21,936 bases of DNA from Dehalococcoidales bacterium (lineage in GTDB: Bacteria; Chloroflexota; Dehalococcoidia; Dehalococcoidales; Fen-1064): assembly GCA_028712845.1 (NCBI GenBank), contig JAQTPO010000016.1:1-21936 (forward strand), in the 5' to 3' direction. Within the stretch, counting starts at the first letter, position 1. Each line of letters begins with the position of its first letter. The position numbers were made by a program, and so were the translations under genes. This document shows positions 1 to 9,689 of this stretch, one piece after another. Below the pieces are notes generated by a model. The model ran no database searches. It was not told the DNA's origin and saw only the letters and a program-made list of their open reading frames with translations.

Positions 1-2635
<2,635 letters not shown>

Positions 2636-2790
2636 TGTTTCAGACTTGATACTAACTCACTATTCGATTTTTAATGTGCTGGACAAACTTAAAGCGGCTT
2701 GGTGATTTACACCAAGCCGCCTGGCTGGTCTTTTCACCAATTCGCTCTGTCTAAGTTTTGTCCCTTATCATCATAGCTTCTTCCTATGCA
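2636..2790 (-). other. 23S rRNA leader with a strong hairpin at 2694-2720
   Basis: This is the transcribed leader between the predicted start site (about 2790) and the 23S 5' end. It has a perfect 11-bp stem, GCGGCTTGGTG (2694-2704) pairing with CACCAAGCCGC (2710-2720), with a 5-nt loop. On the RNA strand the stem is followed by UUUAAGUUUG, a broken U-tract. It could be a pre-rRNA processing stem or a weak attenuator. I could not find a clear boxA antitermination sequence. The hairpin itself is directly visible; its role is inferred. Confidence 0.6.
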
Positions 2791-2796
2791 AAATAG

Positions 2797-2825
2797 ACTA
2801 TAACATATCCCACTAGGGGTGTCAA
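2797..2825 (-). promoter_or_regulatory. Sigma-70-type promoter of the 23S rRNA gene
   Basis: On the minus strand there is a perfect -35 box TTGACA (2820-2825), a 17-bp spacer and a -10 box TATAGT (2797-2802). The predicted start is near 2790. The stretch just upstream of the -35 box (2826-2850) is rich in A and T, like an UP element. The box quality and position, 160 bp before the 23S start and after the terminator of the upstream gene, make this the likely dedicated promoter of the 23S unit. Confidence 0.8.
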
Positions 2826-2848
2826 TAGTGGTAAAACCTAAAATTTAA

Positions 2849-2901
2849 CTGAACATAGTAATTCACTGTTTAATGATTTAGTAATTCACTATCAAGTTCA
2901 G
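2849..2901. repeat. Paired 12-bp direct repeats inside a short inverted repeat
   Basis: TAGTAATTCACT occurs twice (2856-2867 and 2879-2890), 23 bp apart from start to start. Each copy is nearly palindromic (TAGT...ACTA/G arms). The pair is flanked by the inverted repeat CTGAAC (2849-2854) and GTTCAG (2896-2901). It sits 24 to 76 bp upstream of the 23S -35 box and just past the terminator of the EF-G-like gene. The position fits a two-site operator or activator binding region, but no known regulator motif is recognised. Confidence 0.5.
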
Positions 2902-2907
2902 ATACAT

Positions 2908-2938
2908 AAAAATCATTCCCCTGCAAAGGGGAATGATT
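2908..2938 (-). terminator. Intrinsic terminator of the EF-G-like gene
   Basis: A perfect 11-bp stem, AATCATTCCCC (2911-2921) and GGGGAATGATT (2928-2938), encloses a 6-nt loop. On the minus strand the stem runs into a short U-run (TTTTT, then ATG). It starts about 33 nt after the stop codon of the EF-G-like gene and separates that gene from the 23S promoter. Confidence 0.8.
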
Positions 2939-2971
2939 AACGACATTTATACTATCGAGAAGGAATACCTG

Positions 2972-5044
2972 CTAAACTTTTTCTTTCTCTTTTTCAGCCT
3001 GCTTGGCGGCAATAATCTTCTGTGTAACCAGCGGCGGCGCTTCCTGATAATGACTGAACTCCATCGAGTAAGTGCCTTTGCCCTGGGTGATAGACTTTAG
3101 ATTGATGGCATAACGCTGAACTTCAGCCAAGGGCACAATAGCTTCGATAGTATTCATACCGTCTTCAGGGTTCATCCCATGTACCTGCCCCCTCTTGGTG
3201 TTCAGGTCACTGATGATATCGCCGGTATATGAATCCGGAGCAGTGATTTTGATTTTCACAATAGGTTCGAGCAGTACAGGTTTTCCATCTGCCAATCCCT
3301 TTTTAACTGCGCCGGCGCCGGCAATCTTAAAACAAATTTCCGATGAATCAACCGGATGGAAACTGCCATCAATTGCCGTGATTCTGACATCCTCTACAGG
3401 ATAACCTGCCAGCACACCTTCCAATACCCCCTCTTTGACGCCTTTCTCCACGGCAGGAATATAGTTTTTAGGAATCGAACCACCGACAATTCTTTCAGTA
3501 AACTCAGTACCCGAACTACGGGGCAAAGGTACCAGTTCCAGCACAACATGCCCGTATTGTCCATGCCCGCCAGTCTGTTTTTTATGCTTATATTCCGCCT
3601 GGGTCTGCATGGTAATAGTCTCTTTATAGGGAACTTTAGGTGTTTGTAAATCGACATTTACGCCGAATTTACGCGCCATCTTTTCAGCGGCAACACCAAG
3701 CTGAATTTCGCCGAGTCCGGAAAGAATAGTTTCACTGGTAGTTGTATCACGGTGCATTTTAAGAGTGGGGTCTTCTTCCACGATTTTGGCAAGGGAAGTT
3801 CCTAGTTTATCCAGGTCTAACTTGGTCTTGGGATAGACAGCTTCGCTGTATCTTGGTTCAGGGAAGGTCACAGGAACAAGCTTGACAGGCTTATCTTTGG
3901 CTCCCAACGTATCACCTGTAGCGGTTACTGCCAGCTTTGCAACCGCCCCGATATCACCCGCCGCAATCTCCTGTGCGGGTTCCTGGTTTTTACCACGTAA
4001 AACAAAAAGTTGTCCGATACGTTCATTTTCACCGCGGTTTACATTCCAGATTTGCGAGTTACTGGTGATATCGCCATTATAGACACGGAAATAAGTAAGC
4101 TTGCCTACGTAGGGGTCAGCGCTCGTCTTGAATACCAGAGCGGCAAGAGGTCCCGTAGCATTCGCTGCACTTTCCGCCGGCTTATTGCCCTCGCCGATGG
4201 TGATGACTTCTCGCTCTTTAGGAGCAGGCAGATAACTGACAATCGCATCCATCAAAGGAATAACGCCAATGTTCTGCAAACCGGAACCTGTCATAATGGG
4301 CACCAGTTTGCCGGAGACCACCGCCTGACGCAGGGCTTTGTTAAGCTCATCCTGACTGATTTCTTCTCCGCCCAGATATTTTTCCAGCAGGCTGTCTTCC
4401 GTCTCGGTAATAGACTCCACCAGTTTTTCCCGCAGAGACTGTGCCTGACTTTGTAAAGCCTGGGGAATATCGCCTTCCTGAGAATCTGTGCCTGTGTAAC
4501 TCTTCATTTTCAACAGATCGATGACACCTTGAAAACTGGTGTGCGCCCCGATAGGTAACTGAATGGGCAGACACTTGCGCCCGAACTTTGTCTGAATCTG
4601 ATCCACCACCTTGAGAAAGTCAACATTCTCACGGTCCATCCGGTTAACAAAAACAATACGGGGCAGGCTAACAGCATCACAGTAAGACCAGACCTGTTCC
4701 GTGCCGACTTCAACACCGGAGGAGGCACAAACGACGACGACTGCTCCTTCACTCACCCTGATAGCGGATTTTACCTCACCGACAAAATCAGGATACCCCG
4801 GAGTATCCATCAGATTGATTTTATTGCTCTGCCAAACATAAGGAAGCATACTGAGGCTGATGCTCATACCTCTTTTCTGCTCAGCGGGGTCGTAATCAGA
4901 AGTAGTGCTACCTTCACTTACCTTGCCCAGGCGGTTGATTATCTTGGTATTGAATAAGATTGCTTCCGCCAGAGAAGTCTTGCCCGCGCCATTATGAGCG
5001 AGCAGGGCAAGGTTACGAATGTTTTCAAGTCCATACTGCGCCAT
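2972..5044 (-). CDS. Elongation factor G-like GTPase (EF-G2 type)
   Basis: This 690-residue protein has the full EF-G layout: G domain, domain II, domain III, domain IV and a C-terminal domain V. Visible GTPase motifs are the P-loop AHNGAGKTS (residues 16-24), DTPG (81-84) and NRMD (135-138, usually NKMD). The switch II sequence reads DTPGYPDF, whereas translational EF-G has DTPGHVDF, so the catalytic histidine position is a tyrosine. The G2 region KRGMSIS also departs from the usual ERGITI. These differences mark the EF-G2/EF-G-like family, whose role in translation is unclear. It is not the canonical fusA product, which should be elsewhere in the genome. The ATG start is preceded by AAGGGG about 13 nt upstream. 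A promoter lies at 5091-5119 and a terminator at 2908-2938, so it appears to be a single-gene unit. Confidence 0.93.
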   Translation of the reverse strand: MAQYGLENIRNLALLAHNGAGKTSLAEAILFNTKIINRLGKVSEGSTTSDYDPAEQKRGMSISLSMLPYVWQSNKINLMDTPGYPDFVGEVKSAIRVSEGAVVVVCASSGVEVGTEQVWSYCDAVSLPRIVFVNRMDRENVDFLKVVDQIQTKFGRKCLPIQLPIGAHTSFQGVIDLLKMKSYTGTDSQEGDIPQALQSQAQSLREKLVESITETEDSLLEKYLGGEEISQDELNKALRQAVVSGKLVPIMTGSGLQNIGVIPLMDAIVSYLPAPKEREVITIGEGNKPAESAANATGPLAALVFKTSADPYVGKLTYFRVYNGDITSNSQIWNVNRGENERIGQLFVLRGKNQEPAQEIAAGDIGAVAKLAVTATGDTLGAKDKPVKLVPVTFPEPRYSEAVYPKTKLDLDKLGTSLAKIVEEDPTLKMHRDTTTSETILSGLGEIQLGVAAEKMARKFGVNVDLQTPKVPYKETITMQTQAEYKHKKQTGGHGQYGHVVLELVPLPRSSGTEFTERIVGGSIPKNYIPAVEKGVKEGVLEGVLAGYPVEDVRITAIDGSFHPVDSSEICFKIAGAGAVKKGLADGKPVLLEPIVKIKITAPDSYTGDIISDLNTKRGQVHGMNPEDGMNTIEAIVPLAEVQRYAINLKSITQGKGTYSMEFSHYQEAPPLVTQKIIAAKQAEKEKEKV

Positions 5045-5090
5045 ATCTCACCAATCCCCTTTATGTTTCAGTGACACTAATTAATATTAC

Positions 5091-5119
5091 ATTATAGCTA
5101 TCGCAGATAAATACGGCAA
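5091..5119 (-). promoter_or_regulatory. Promoter of the EF-G-like gene
   Basis: On the minus strand, -35 TTGCCG (5114-5119), a 17-bp spacer and a perfect -10 TATAAT (5091-5096) lie about 47 bp upstream of the EF-G-like start codon. This is a good sigma-70-type match in the expected place. Confidence 0.7.
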
Positions 5120-5210
5120 CCTCGGAGACTATTTTATAAAGGCAACAAAGCTGTCACCGTAGGTTAAAGATTAATCGTCAGAAAACAGGAATTTATCGAC
5201 ACAATCGCTT

Positions 5211-5762
5211 TTACTTCGCTCCGAACTTTTCCTTAAACACAATCTCAGTTAATTCTTTTCTGGAGATGCCTTTGGGTTCACCATCAGGGTAGCCGAGCGG
5301 TGCCATTTCCACTACGCAGAAACCTTCCGGCACACCCAATATATTCTCGACCTTCTTATGGTCGAAAGAGCCGACGTGTACTGTCCCCAGTCCCAGCGCA
5401 TGAGCGGCAAGCGCCAGATTTTCCATTGCCAGCCCCAGATCAAACATACACCAGTCGCCTCTCACCGTGGCAGGTTCCCCATTACGGGAGAAACCCGACC
5501 TCCTGACCTGGGCACAGGCAACAATGACGATTGGCGCATTCTTAATAGCATCAAGGGCGGGATTAATTGTGTTTAAGGCACTGGCGATTTCCGTCTTGAT
5601 GGCGTTATCCTTCACGATGATAAAACGCCAGCACTGCGTATTCGCCCAGGATGGCGCCCAGCGTGCCGCTTCCAATACCTGTTCCAGAACTTTATCATCA
5701 ACCGTGACAGGCTTATATTTGCGAATACTTCTTCTTGTCTTGATAGCTTCTAAAGTTTCTAT
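5211..5762 (-). CDS. Nitroreductase family flavoprotein, apparent AUA start
   Basis: This is a nitroreductase-fold FMN-dependent oxidoreductase of about 183 residues, the usual size for the family. It would reduce nitro compounds, quinones or similar acceptors with NAD(P)H; the substrate cannot be told from sequence. The C-terminal part shows the family pattern EAARWAPSWANTQCWRF and, later, AAHALGLGTVHVGSF. The first recognised start codon would be TTG at 5673-5675, but the reading frame upstream of it encodes the expected N-terminus, ETLEAIKTRRSIRKYKPVTV, including the FMN-phosphate-binding RRSIR. That segment is bounded by an in-frame TAG at 5775-5777. The only well-placed start is ATA at 5760-5762, six bases after a strong GGAGGA. 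Either AUA is used, or an ATG has mutated to ATA. The gene stands alone on its strand, with no clear promoter found. Confidence 0.88.
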   Translation of the reverse strand: METLEAIKTRRSIRKYKPVTVDDKVLEQVLEAARWAPSWANTQCWRFIIVKDNAIKTEIASALNTINPALDAIKNAPIVIVACAQVRRSGFSRNGEPATVRGDWCMFDLGLAMENLALAAHALGLGTVHVGSFDHKKVENILGVPEGFCVVEMAPLGYPDGEPKGISRKELTEIVFKEKFGAK

Positions 5763-5774
5763 TTGTTCTCCTCC
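5760..5774 (-). promoter_or_regulatory. Strong ribosome binding site next to an ATA start codon
   Basis: On the minus strand the sequence reads GGAGGA, GAACAA, ATA, GAA, ACT. The Shine-Dalgarno match at 5769-5774 is six bases from ATA. It decides the start of the nitroreductase, because no ATG, GTG or TTG lies within the conserved N-terminal segment before 5675. Confidence 0.65.
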
Positions 5775-5968
5775 CTATACTCAGCTCGAATTTCCTATGT
5801 GAAATTATCTGACCCGAGAGTCGAATCAAGTTAGTTACGGATTAGAAAAATCATCTCGTATTCCGGAAATATCGCCGCAGATATCCGACTTTAATCTCCA
5901 CCGCAAGCTGACGCAAATAATGATATTCCGGTCAACCCAAAGTCTTTAGCGAGATCCCCTGCCGGAGA

Positions 5969-6259
5969 TTAGCGCAGAATAAAGTACAATGCGATGATAA
6001 TGATTAAAATAACGGCAGACAAAATACCAGCCACTCTAAGCTCAGTACCGACATCTTTGAACTGGTCAGGAGCATATTGTGCAGTTGCCGCTCTGGAGGC
6101 TGATGAAAATGGCTTCACCGGGGCTGGAGATGGTTTGTTTATCCCTGATGCACTACCGCCAGCCGGCATGGTAGCGGCTGTTGCCGCCGGTGTTTTCGCA
6201 ACTCTGGCTTGATTACTCGATGAATATCTGATTTTTTTGTGTTTTGATTTTCCTGGCAT
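5969..6259 (-). CDS. Small tail-anchored protein of unknown function
   Basis: A 96-residue protein I do not recognise. The N-terminus is strongly basic (MPGKSKHKKIRY). A flexible middle (about residues 15-60) is rich in Ala, Pro and Ser. The C-terminus has one hydrophobic segment (about 75-95, ILSAVILIIIIALYFIL) ending in a single Arg. This is the layout of a tail-anchored membrane protein with its basic head in the cytoplasm. It begins 18 nt after the stop codon of the upstream tyrosine recombinase gene, on the same strand, so the two are probably co-transcribed. An AGAAAGAGGG stretch upstream of the ATG can serve as a ribosome binding site. Nothing in the sequence shows an enzymatic function. 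Confidence 0.7.
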   Translation of the reverse strand: MPGKSKHKKIRYSSSNQARVAKTPAATAATMPAGGSASGINKPSPAPVKPFSSASRAATAQYAPDQFKDVGTELRVAGILSAVILIIIIALYFILR

Positions 6260-6277
6260 ATCAGCCCTCTTTCTAAA

Positions 6278-7189
6278 CTATTTTGCTCGCGGATGAGCCT
6301 TTTCATAAGTGCGGCGGACGTGCTCGGTGGTAAGGTGAGTGTACACCTGTGTCGTTGAAATATTTGCGTGTCCCAATAACTCCTGTACTGCCCTCAAATC
6401 AGCCCCGCCGCTCAGCATGTGAGTGGCAAAGCTATGTCTCAGAGTATGGGGCGTAACCGGCACCGTCAAGCCAGCCTGCTTGGCATATTGCTTAAGTATC
6501 TGCCAAAAACCCTGCCTTGTCAACCTTTCGCCCCGCCTGTTCAAAAATAGAGCGTTCTCTCCCTTCTTACGCACCAACTGAGAACGAGAACCTTTGACAT
6601 ATTTCTCAACAATACCCGCTGCCTGTTGATGAATAGGGATAATCCGCTCCTTATGCCCCTTACCGAAGCAACGCACATCGCCATCCATGGTATTCACATC
6701 TTCCACATTCAGAGAAATCAGTTCACTAACCCGCATTCCCGTAGCATACAGTAACTGGAGCATTGCCTCATCACGCTTCGCTTCCAGATTTGTTGACTTT
6801 GCGGGTTGCTCCAGTAAAGCCCTGACCTGATTAATAGAGATTGGTTTAGGCAATGATCTGCCCACGTTCAGGGATTCCATATTTTGGGTGGGGTCTTCTT
6901 TAATGATGCCTTCTGCTACCAGAAACTTGAAAAACGACCTGGCGGCGGCAAGTTTACGTGCTCTGGTCGTAGCGGCATATTTCTTTTCGCGCAGATTGAG
7001 CAAATACCGCATCATCGCCTGCCGATGGAAACCGGTCCATGAAGGAACAGCGCTTTCTTTACCGGCTTCTTCCTCAACGAAGTTAGCGAGTTGGGATAAA
7101 TCGTTCTCGTAAGCAAAGGAAGTATTATCGGATAAACCCTTCTCTGCTTTCAGGTAAGCTAGAAACTTCTTAATATCTTCTCTGACCAC
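6278..7189 (-). CDS. Tyrosine site-specific recombinase, XerC/XerD type
   Basis: A 303-residue tyrosine recombinase of the size and layout of XerC/XerD, which resolve chromosome dimers at dif sites. It has an N-terminal SAM-like core-binding domain (about 1-85) and a catalytic domain. All six catalytic positions are visible: R153 (ATGMRVSEL), K177 (GKGHKER), H248 and R251 (HTLRHSF), H274 (LLGHANI) and the nucleophile Y283 (TQVYTHL). I chose the GTG at 7187-7189 because GGGGGTGAGG lies just upstream, and because a promoter at 7236-7263 falls inside the longer frame that would start at 7270. It shares a transcript with the downstream small membrane protein. XerC versus XerD cannot be decided here, and an integron- or phage-type integrase is less likely given the short, canonical layout. 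Confidence 0.92.
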   Translation of the reverse strand: MVREDIKKFLAYLKAEKGLSDNTSFAYENDLSQLANFVEEEAGKESAVPSWTGFHRQAMMRYLLNLREKKYAATTRARKLAAARSFFKFLVAEGIIKEDPTQNMESLNVGRSLPKPISINQVRALLEQPAKSTNLEAKRDEAMLQLLYATGMRVSELISLNVEDVNTMDGDVRCFGKGHKERIIPIHQQAAGIVEKYVKGSRSQLVRKKGENALFLNRRGERLTRQGFWQILKQYAKQAGLTVPVTPHTLRHSFATHMLSGGADLRAVQELLGHANISTTQVYTHLTTEHVRRTYEKAHPRAK

Positions 7190-7235
7190 AATCCTCACCC
7201 CCTGGAAATACTTATGTAATCTCCGCCTATTCCTT

Positions 7236-7263
7236 ATTTTAACATAACGGGGGAAATATGCAA
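7236..7263 (-). promoter_or_regulatory. Promoter of the tyrosine recombinase gene
   Basis: On the minus strand, -35 TTGCAT (7258-7263), a 16-bp spacer and an extended -10 TGTTAAAAT (core 7236-7241). The start would be near 7229, giving a leader of about 40 nt before the GTG at 7189. It supports the shorter reading of the recombinase. Confidence 0.55.
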
Positions 7264-7337
7264 AAATCAATCAAAAGCACGGGTAATGACCGCGTAAGAA
7301 GACAGCCGCTAAACAACTAAAAAGTCAGGAGATACGC

Positions 7338-7475
7338 TTAATCCAACCCAAAATCTTCACGAACAAAACGCACAGCGTCTTTCACCGTGAAGATAAAGAA
7401 GAAAATCCCCTGACCTCTCTGAATGTCAATTTCCTGAACCGGGAAAAGTAGGGAAAGTAAACTAACTACTTCCGC
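7338..7475 (-). pseudogene. Probable frameshifted 3' part of the upstream small gene
   Basis: On the minus strand a 45-codon open frame, without a usable ATG/GTG/TTG start, runs from just after a TGA at 7476-7478 to a TAA at 7338-7340. Its translation looks like real protein: EVVSLLSLLFPVQEIDI, then a hydrophobic patch GIFFFIFTV, then KDAVRFVREDFGLD. It overlaps the last bases of the preceding 72-residue gene, in a frame one base off. Removing one G from the GG at 7473-7474 (AGCGGAAG on the minus strand) would join the two into a single 113-residue protein reading RRMS-EVVSLL. It is either a real frameshift mutation, a sequence error, or a chance open frame. Confidence 0.45.
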
Positions 7476-7680
7476 TCATTCTGCGATAATGGACATTCCA
7501 TTTCATGCACAGGTCGTTGATGTATTCCTTCACCTCTGGTTTCGCCCCAAGATAAAGTTCTGCCAGAAAGCCGTGGAGCAACTCGCCGCCACTCATACCG
7601 GGTGATGGCTCAGTTGGTCCCGGCAAATTGATATAGACAATCTCGGTCATCTGTTTTTGATATTCAATTGCCGAACCCAT
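7462..7680 (-). CDS. Small protein of unknown function, possibly truncated by a frameshift
   Basis: A 72-residue soluble protein I do not recognise. It has no membrane segment or metal motif. A glycine/proline-rich stretch (LPGPTEPSPGMSGGE) is followed by a helix-forming C-terminal half. It is well expressed on paper: a consensus AGGAGGT lies seven bases before the ATG, and a good promoter lies at 7715-7743. The open frame ends at a TAG right where a second, protein-like frame takes over (7338-7475), so the annotated stop may be the result of a +1 frameshift. The full protein would then be about 113 residues. Confidence 0.65.
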   Translation of the reverse strand: MGSAIEYQKQMTEIVYINLPGPTEPSPGMSGGELLHGFLAELYLGAKPEVKEYINDLCMKWNVHYRRMSGSS

Positions 7681-7714
7681 GAGAAATACCTCCTAAAATA
7701 ATCAAGCCTACTAT

Positions 7715-7743
7715 ATTATAGGCACAAAATTAACTGAAAACAA
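7715..7743 (-). promoter_or_regulatory. Promoter of the small unknown gene
   Basis: On the minus strand, -35 TTGTTT (7738-7743), a 17-bp spacer and a perfect -10 TATAAT (7715-7720). The predicted start is about 28 nt before the ATG at 7680. Confidence 0.65.
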
Positions 7744-7841
7744 GAGGGGGCAAGTGTGTTTTATAAAATAGTTTTACGTCATAATCGGCTTGAGTAGCAG
7801 GGTAAGCAGATAACTAGGCACAAAACAAACAGAGAATGTAA

Positions 7842-8846
7842 TCAGCCATGTCGCAGTAATAACCTGATAATATAGAAAACAAGACTTGCAATAATACCGG
7901 CCGATGGGATAGTCAGCACCCACGCCACCACAATATTCAAAGTTACACCCCAGCGCACCGCGGACAATCGGTTCGCCGACCCCACTCCTGATATGGCGCC
8001 GGTAATCACATGGGTAGTTGATACCGGAATGCCCAGACTGGTGGACAGAAAAATACTGGATGCGGCAGCCGTCTCCGCGCAAAATCCATCGATTGGCGTT
8101 AACCTGGTAATCTTTTGCCCCATTGTCTTGATAATGCGCCAGCCACCGCTGATTGTGCCTAAAGCAATAGCAGTATGAGCACTCAGTACAACCCAGAGAG
8201 GGATTTTAAACTCCGGGATTAATCCCCCGGCAAATAAAAGACCGGCGATAATACCCATTGTTTTTTGTGCATCATTACCGCCATGCCCCAGACTATAAGC
8301 TGCCGCGGAGAAAATCTGTAACACGCGCGACCACTTACTTACCGAAGCCAGAGTCTGTTTACGTATCAGCCATGACGTGATGACTTTCAGGATATAACCC
8401 ATAACTATCCCGATAATGGGCGCCAGGGCAATAAAAAGCAGTGTTTTATACCATCCGCTGACAATAATCACATCAAAGCCGGCATTGGCAATAGCAGCAC
8501 CAGCATAGCCTCCGATTAAGGCGTGCGAAGAACTGCTCGGCAATCCGAAAAACCAGGTAATCATATTCCAGCATATTGCGCCCAGAAGACCTGCAAAAAT
8601 TACCGTCGGCGTCACGGTATTTATATCTATCATGCCGTTGCCAATGGTTTCAGCGACTGTCGTGCCGAAGATAAGAAAGGCTACAAAATTAAAAAAGGCT
8701 GCCCAGATGACAGCCTGCTTCGGGGATAAAACCCTGGTAGAAACAATAGTGGACACGGAATTTGCCGCATCGTGCATACCGTTGGTGAAATCAAAAACAA
8801 GGGCTATCCCTATGATTATAATGATAAATAGCAGGTCTAAAGACAT
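7842..8846 (-). CDS. PiT-family inorganic phosphate permease
   Basis: A 334-residue polytopic membrane protein of the PiT family, which brings in phosphate as a metal-phosphate complex driven by ion symport. It carries the family's duplicated signature: NGMHDAANS (residues 22-30) and GHGGNDAQKT (187-196). Each is followed by a conserved partner loop, GLPSSSSHALIGG (101-113) and GIPVSTTHVITG (272-283). About ten hydrophobic segments are visible. At 334 residues it is of the compact bacterial kind. The ATG is preceded by GAGGAT about eight bases upstream. The DUF47 PhoU-like gene lies upstream on the same strand, a common pairing for PiT permeases, with a 190-bp gap that holds a hairpin. Confidence 0.93.
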   Translation of the reverse strand: MSLDLLFIIIIIGIALVFDFTNGMHDAANSVSTIVSTRVLSPKQAVIWAAFFNFVAFLIFGTTVAETIGNGMIDINTVTPTVIFAGLLGAICWNMITWFFGLPSSSSHALIGGYAGAAIANAGFDVIIVSGWYKTLLFIALAPIIGIVMGYILKVITSWLIRKQTLASVSKWSRVLQIFSAAAYSLGHGGNDAQKTMGIIAGLLFAGGLIPEFKIPLWVVLSAHTAIALGTISGGWRIIKTMGQKITRLTPIDGFCAETAAASSIFLSTSLGIPVSTTHVITGAISGVGSANRLSAVRWGVTLNIVVAWVLTIPSAGIIASLVFYIIRLLLRHG

Positions 8847-8886
8847 TACCGCATCCTCAATAATACAGATAAGTTTACAATAATAG

Positions 8887-8910
8887 GGGCATCCTGTCTG
8901 AAGGACGCCC
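8887..8910 (-). other. Hairpin between the DUF47 and PiT genes
   Basis: On the minus-strand RNA, GGGCGUCC and GGAUGCCC form an 8-bp stem (with one G-U pair) around an 8-nt loop, about 40 nt before the permease start. The U-run after it is poor (UAUUAUUG). It may be a weak terminator or an mRNA processing or stability element that lets the two genes be expressed at different levels. Confidence 0.45.
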
Positions 8911-9036
8911 TTAAAAATAATATTTGCAATGTCTCCGAAGAATCAGATGGGTTACCAGTCGATTTACACACCCTGATAAGAGATAAACTCATTTCACTCT
9001 TATGCTCAAACTATGCTTTCAGGTTTATTCTATTAA

Positions 9037-9666
9037 CTAGGAATATTTTAGCGCCACACCTTCCAGAACATTCGCCACATCCTCACATCTATCGGTGACA
9101 GTTTCCATATGCTCATAAATCTCTCGCCATTTGATGAGAAGACGCACATCGGTTGAATTCGCAAATAGTTCTGCCAGCGCAGAGCGATAGATTCTATCTG
9201 CCACATTCTCCATACGATTGACTTCCACGCAGTATTTCAGCATCTCTCTCTGATCGATATGTTTTTTCAGCTGACCCACCGCTTTCTGTGTTTCAGCCGT
9301 AATTTCCACGATAACATCGCCTAATTCCTTCGCCCGCTGGGTAGGTTGCTCTACCCGATACAGAAGCATAAAATCAGCCGTTGAATGAATAAAATCCGTC
9401 ACATCATCCAGCGACTGTGCCAGCAGGGTGATATCTTCACGGTCAAAAGGGGTCACGAAAGTGCGGTGCAGCTCAGTAGCAATCTGATGGGTAATATTAT
9501 CGCCTTTATGTTCCATGTCGGCAATGCCCGCCACTCTATCTTCGATGTTGTCCCATGTATATAAAAGGTCTTTTAGTTTCTGCGCTATCTCAACGGCATT
9601 TTGGGCACTCTCTTCAAAGAGCTTGAAAAACTTACCTTCTTTCGGCATCAGAGAAAAACTCGGCAA
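9037..9666 (-). CDS. DUF47 / PhoU-like phosphate transport regulator
   Basis: A 209-residue, all-helical protein of the DUF47 (PhoU-like, Pfam PhoU_div) family. Members are paired with PiT permeases and are thought to modulate phosphate uptake. The expected features are visible: FSLMPKEGKFFKLFE at the start, acidic metal-binding-type patterns such as DMEHKGD (residues 50-56) and SLDDVTDFI, and a C-terminal EHMETVTDRCEDVANVLEG. The start is TTG at 9664-9666, with AAGGAG five bases upstream; the ATG at codon 7 would cut the conserved beginning. The gene begins 23 nt after the radical SAM gene ends, so the two are probably co-transcribed, and it precedes the PiT gene. Confidence 0.92.
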   Translation of the reverse strand: MPSFSLMPKEGKFFKLFEESAQNAVEIAQKLKDLLYTWDNIEDRVAGIADMEHKGDNITHQIATELHRTFVTPFDREDITLLAQSLDDVTDFIHSTADFMLLYRVEQPTQRAKELGDVIVEITAETQKAVGQLKKHIDQREMLKYCVEVNRMENVADRIYRSALAELFANSTDVRLLIKWREIYEHMETVTDRCEDVANVLEGVALKYS

Positions 9667-9689
9667 TTCTTCTCCTTATCTATCTACTA

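Noticed and set aside
5969..6259. The small tail-anchored protein as a SecG/Sec61-beta or SecE homologue
   Set aside because: The overall layout (cytoplasmic head, one C-terminal helix) is similar, but no conserved Sec residues are visible and the neighbour is a recombinase.
7190..7270. A longer N-terminus for the tyrosine recombinase starting at 7270
   Set aside because: The extra 27 residues are not typical of the family, the predicted promoter lies within them, and a strong ribosome binding site precedes the GTG at 7189.
7774..8082. A 102-codon minus-strand frame with a hydrophobic end, overlapping the 3' part of the PiT gene
   Set aside because: The permease frame is complete, with the normal second signature and last helix. 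The other frame reads through it with unrelated residues, so a frameshift in the permease is not needed.
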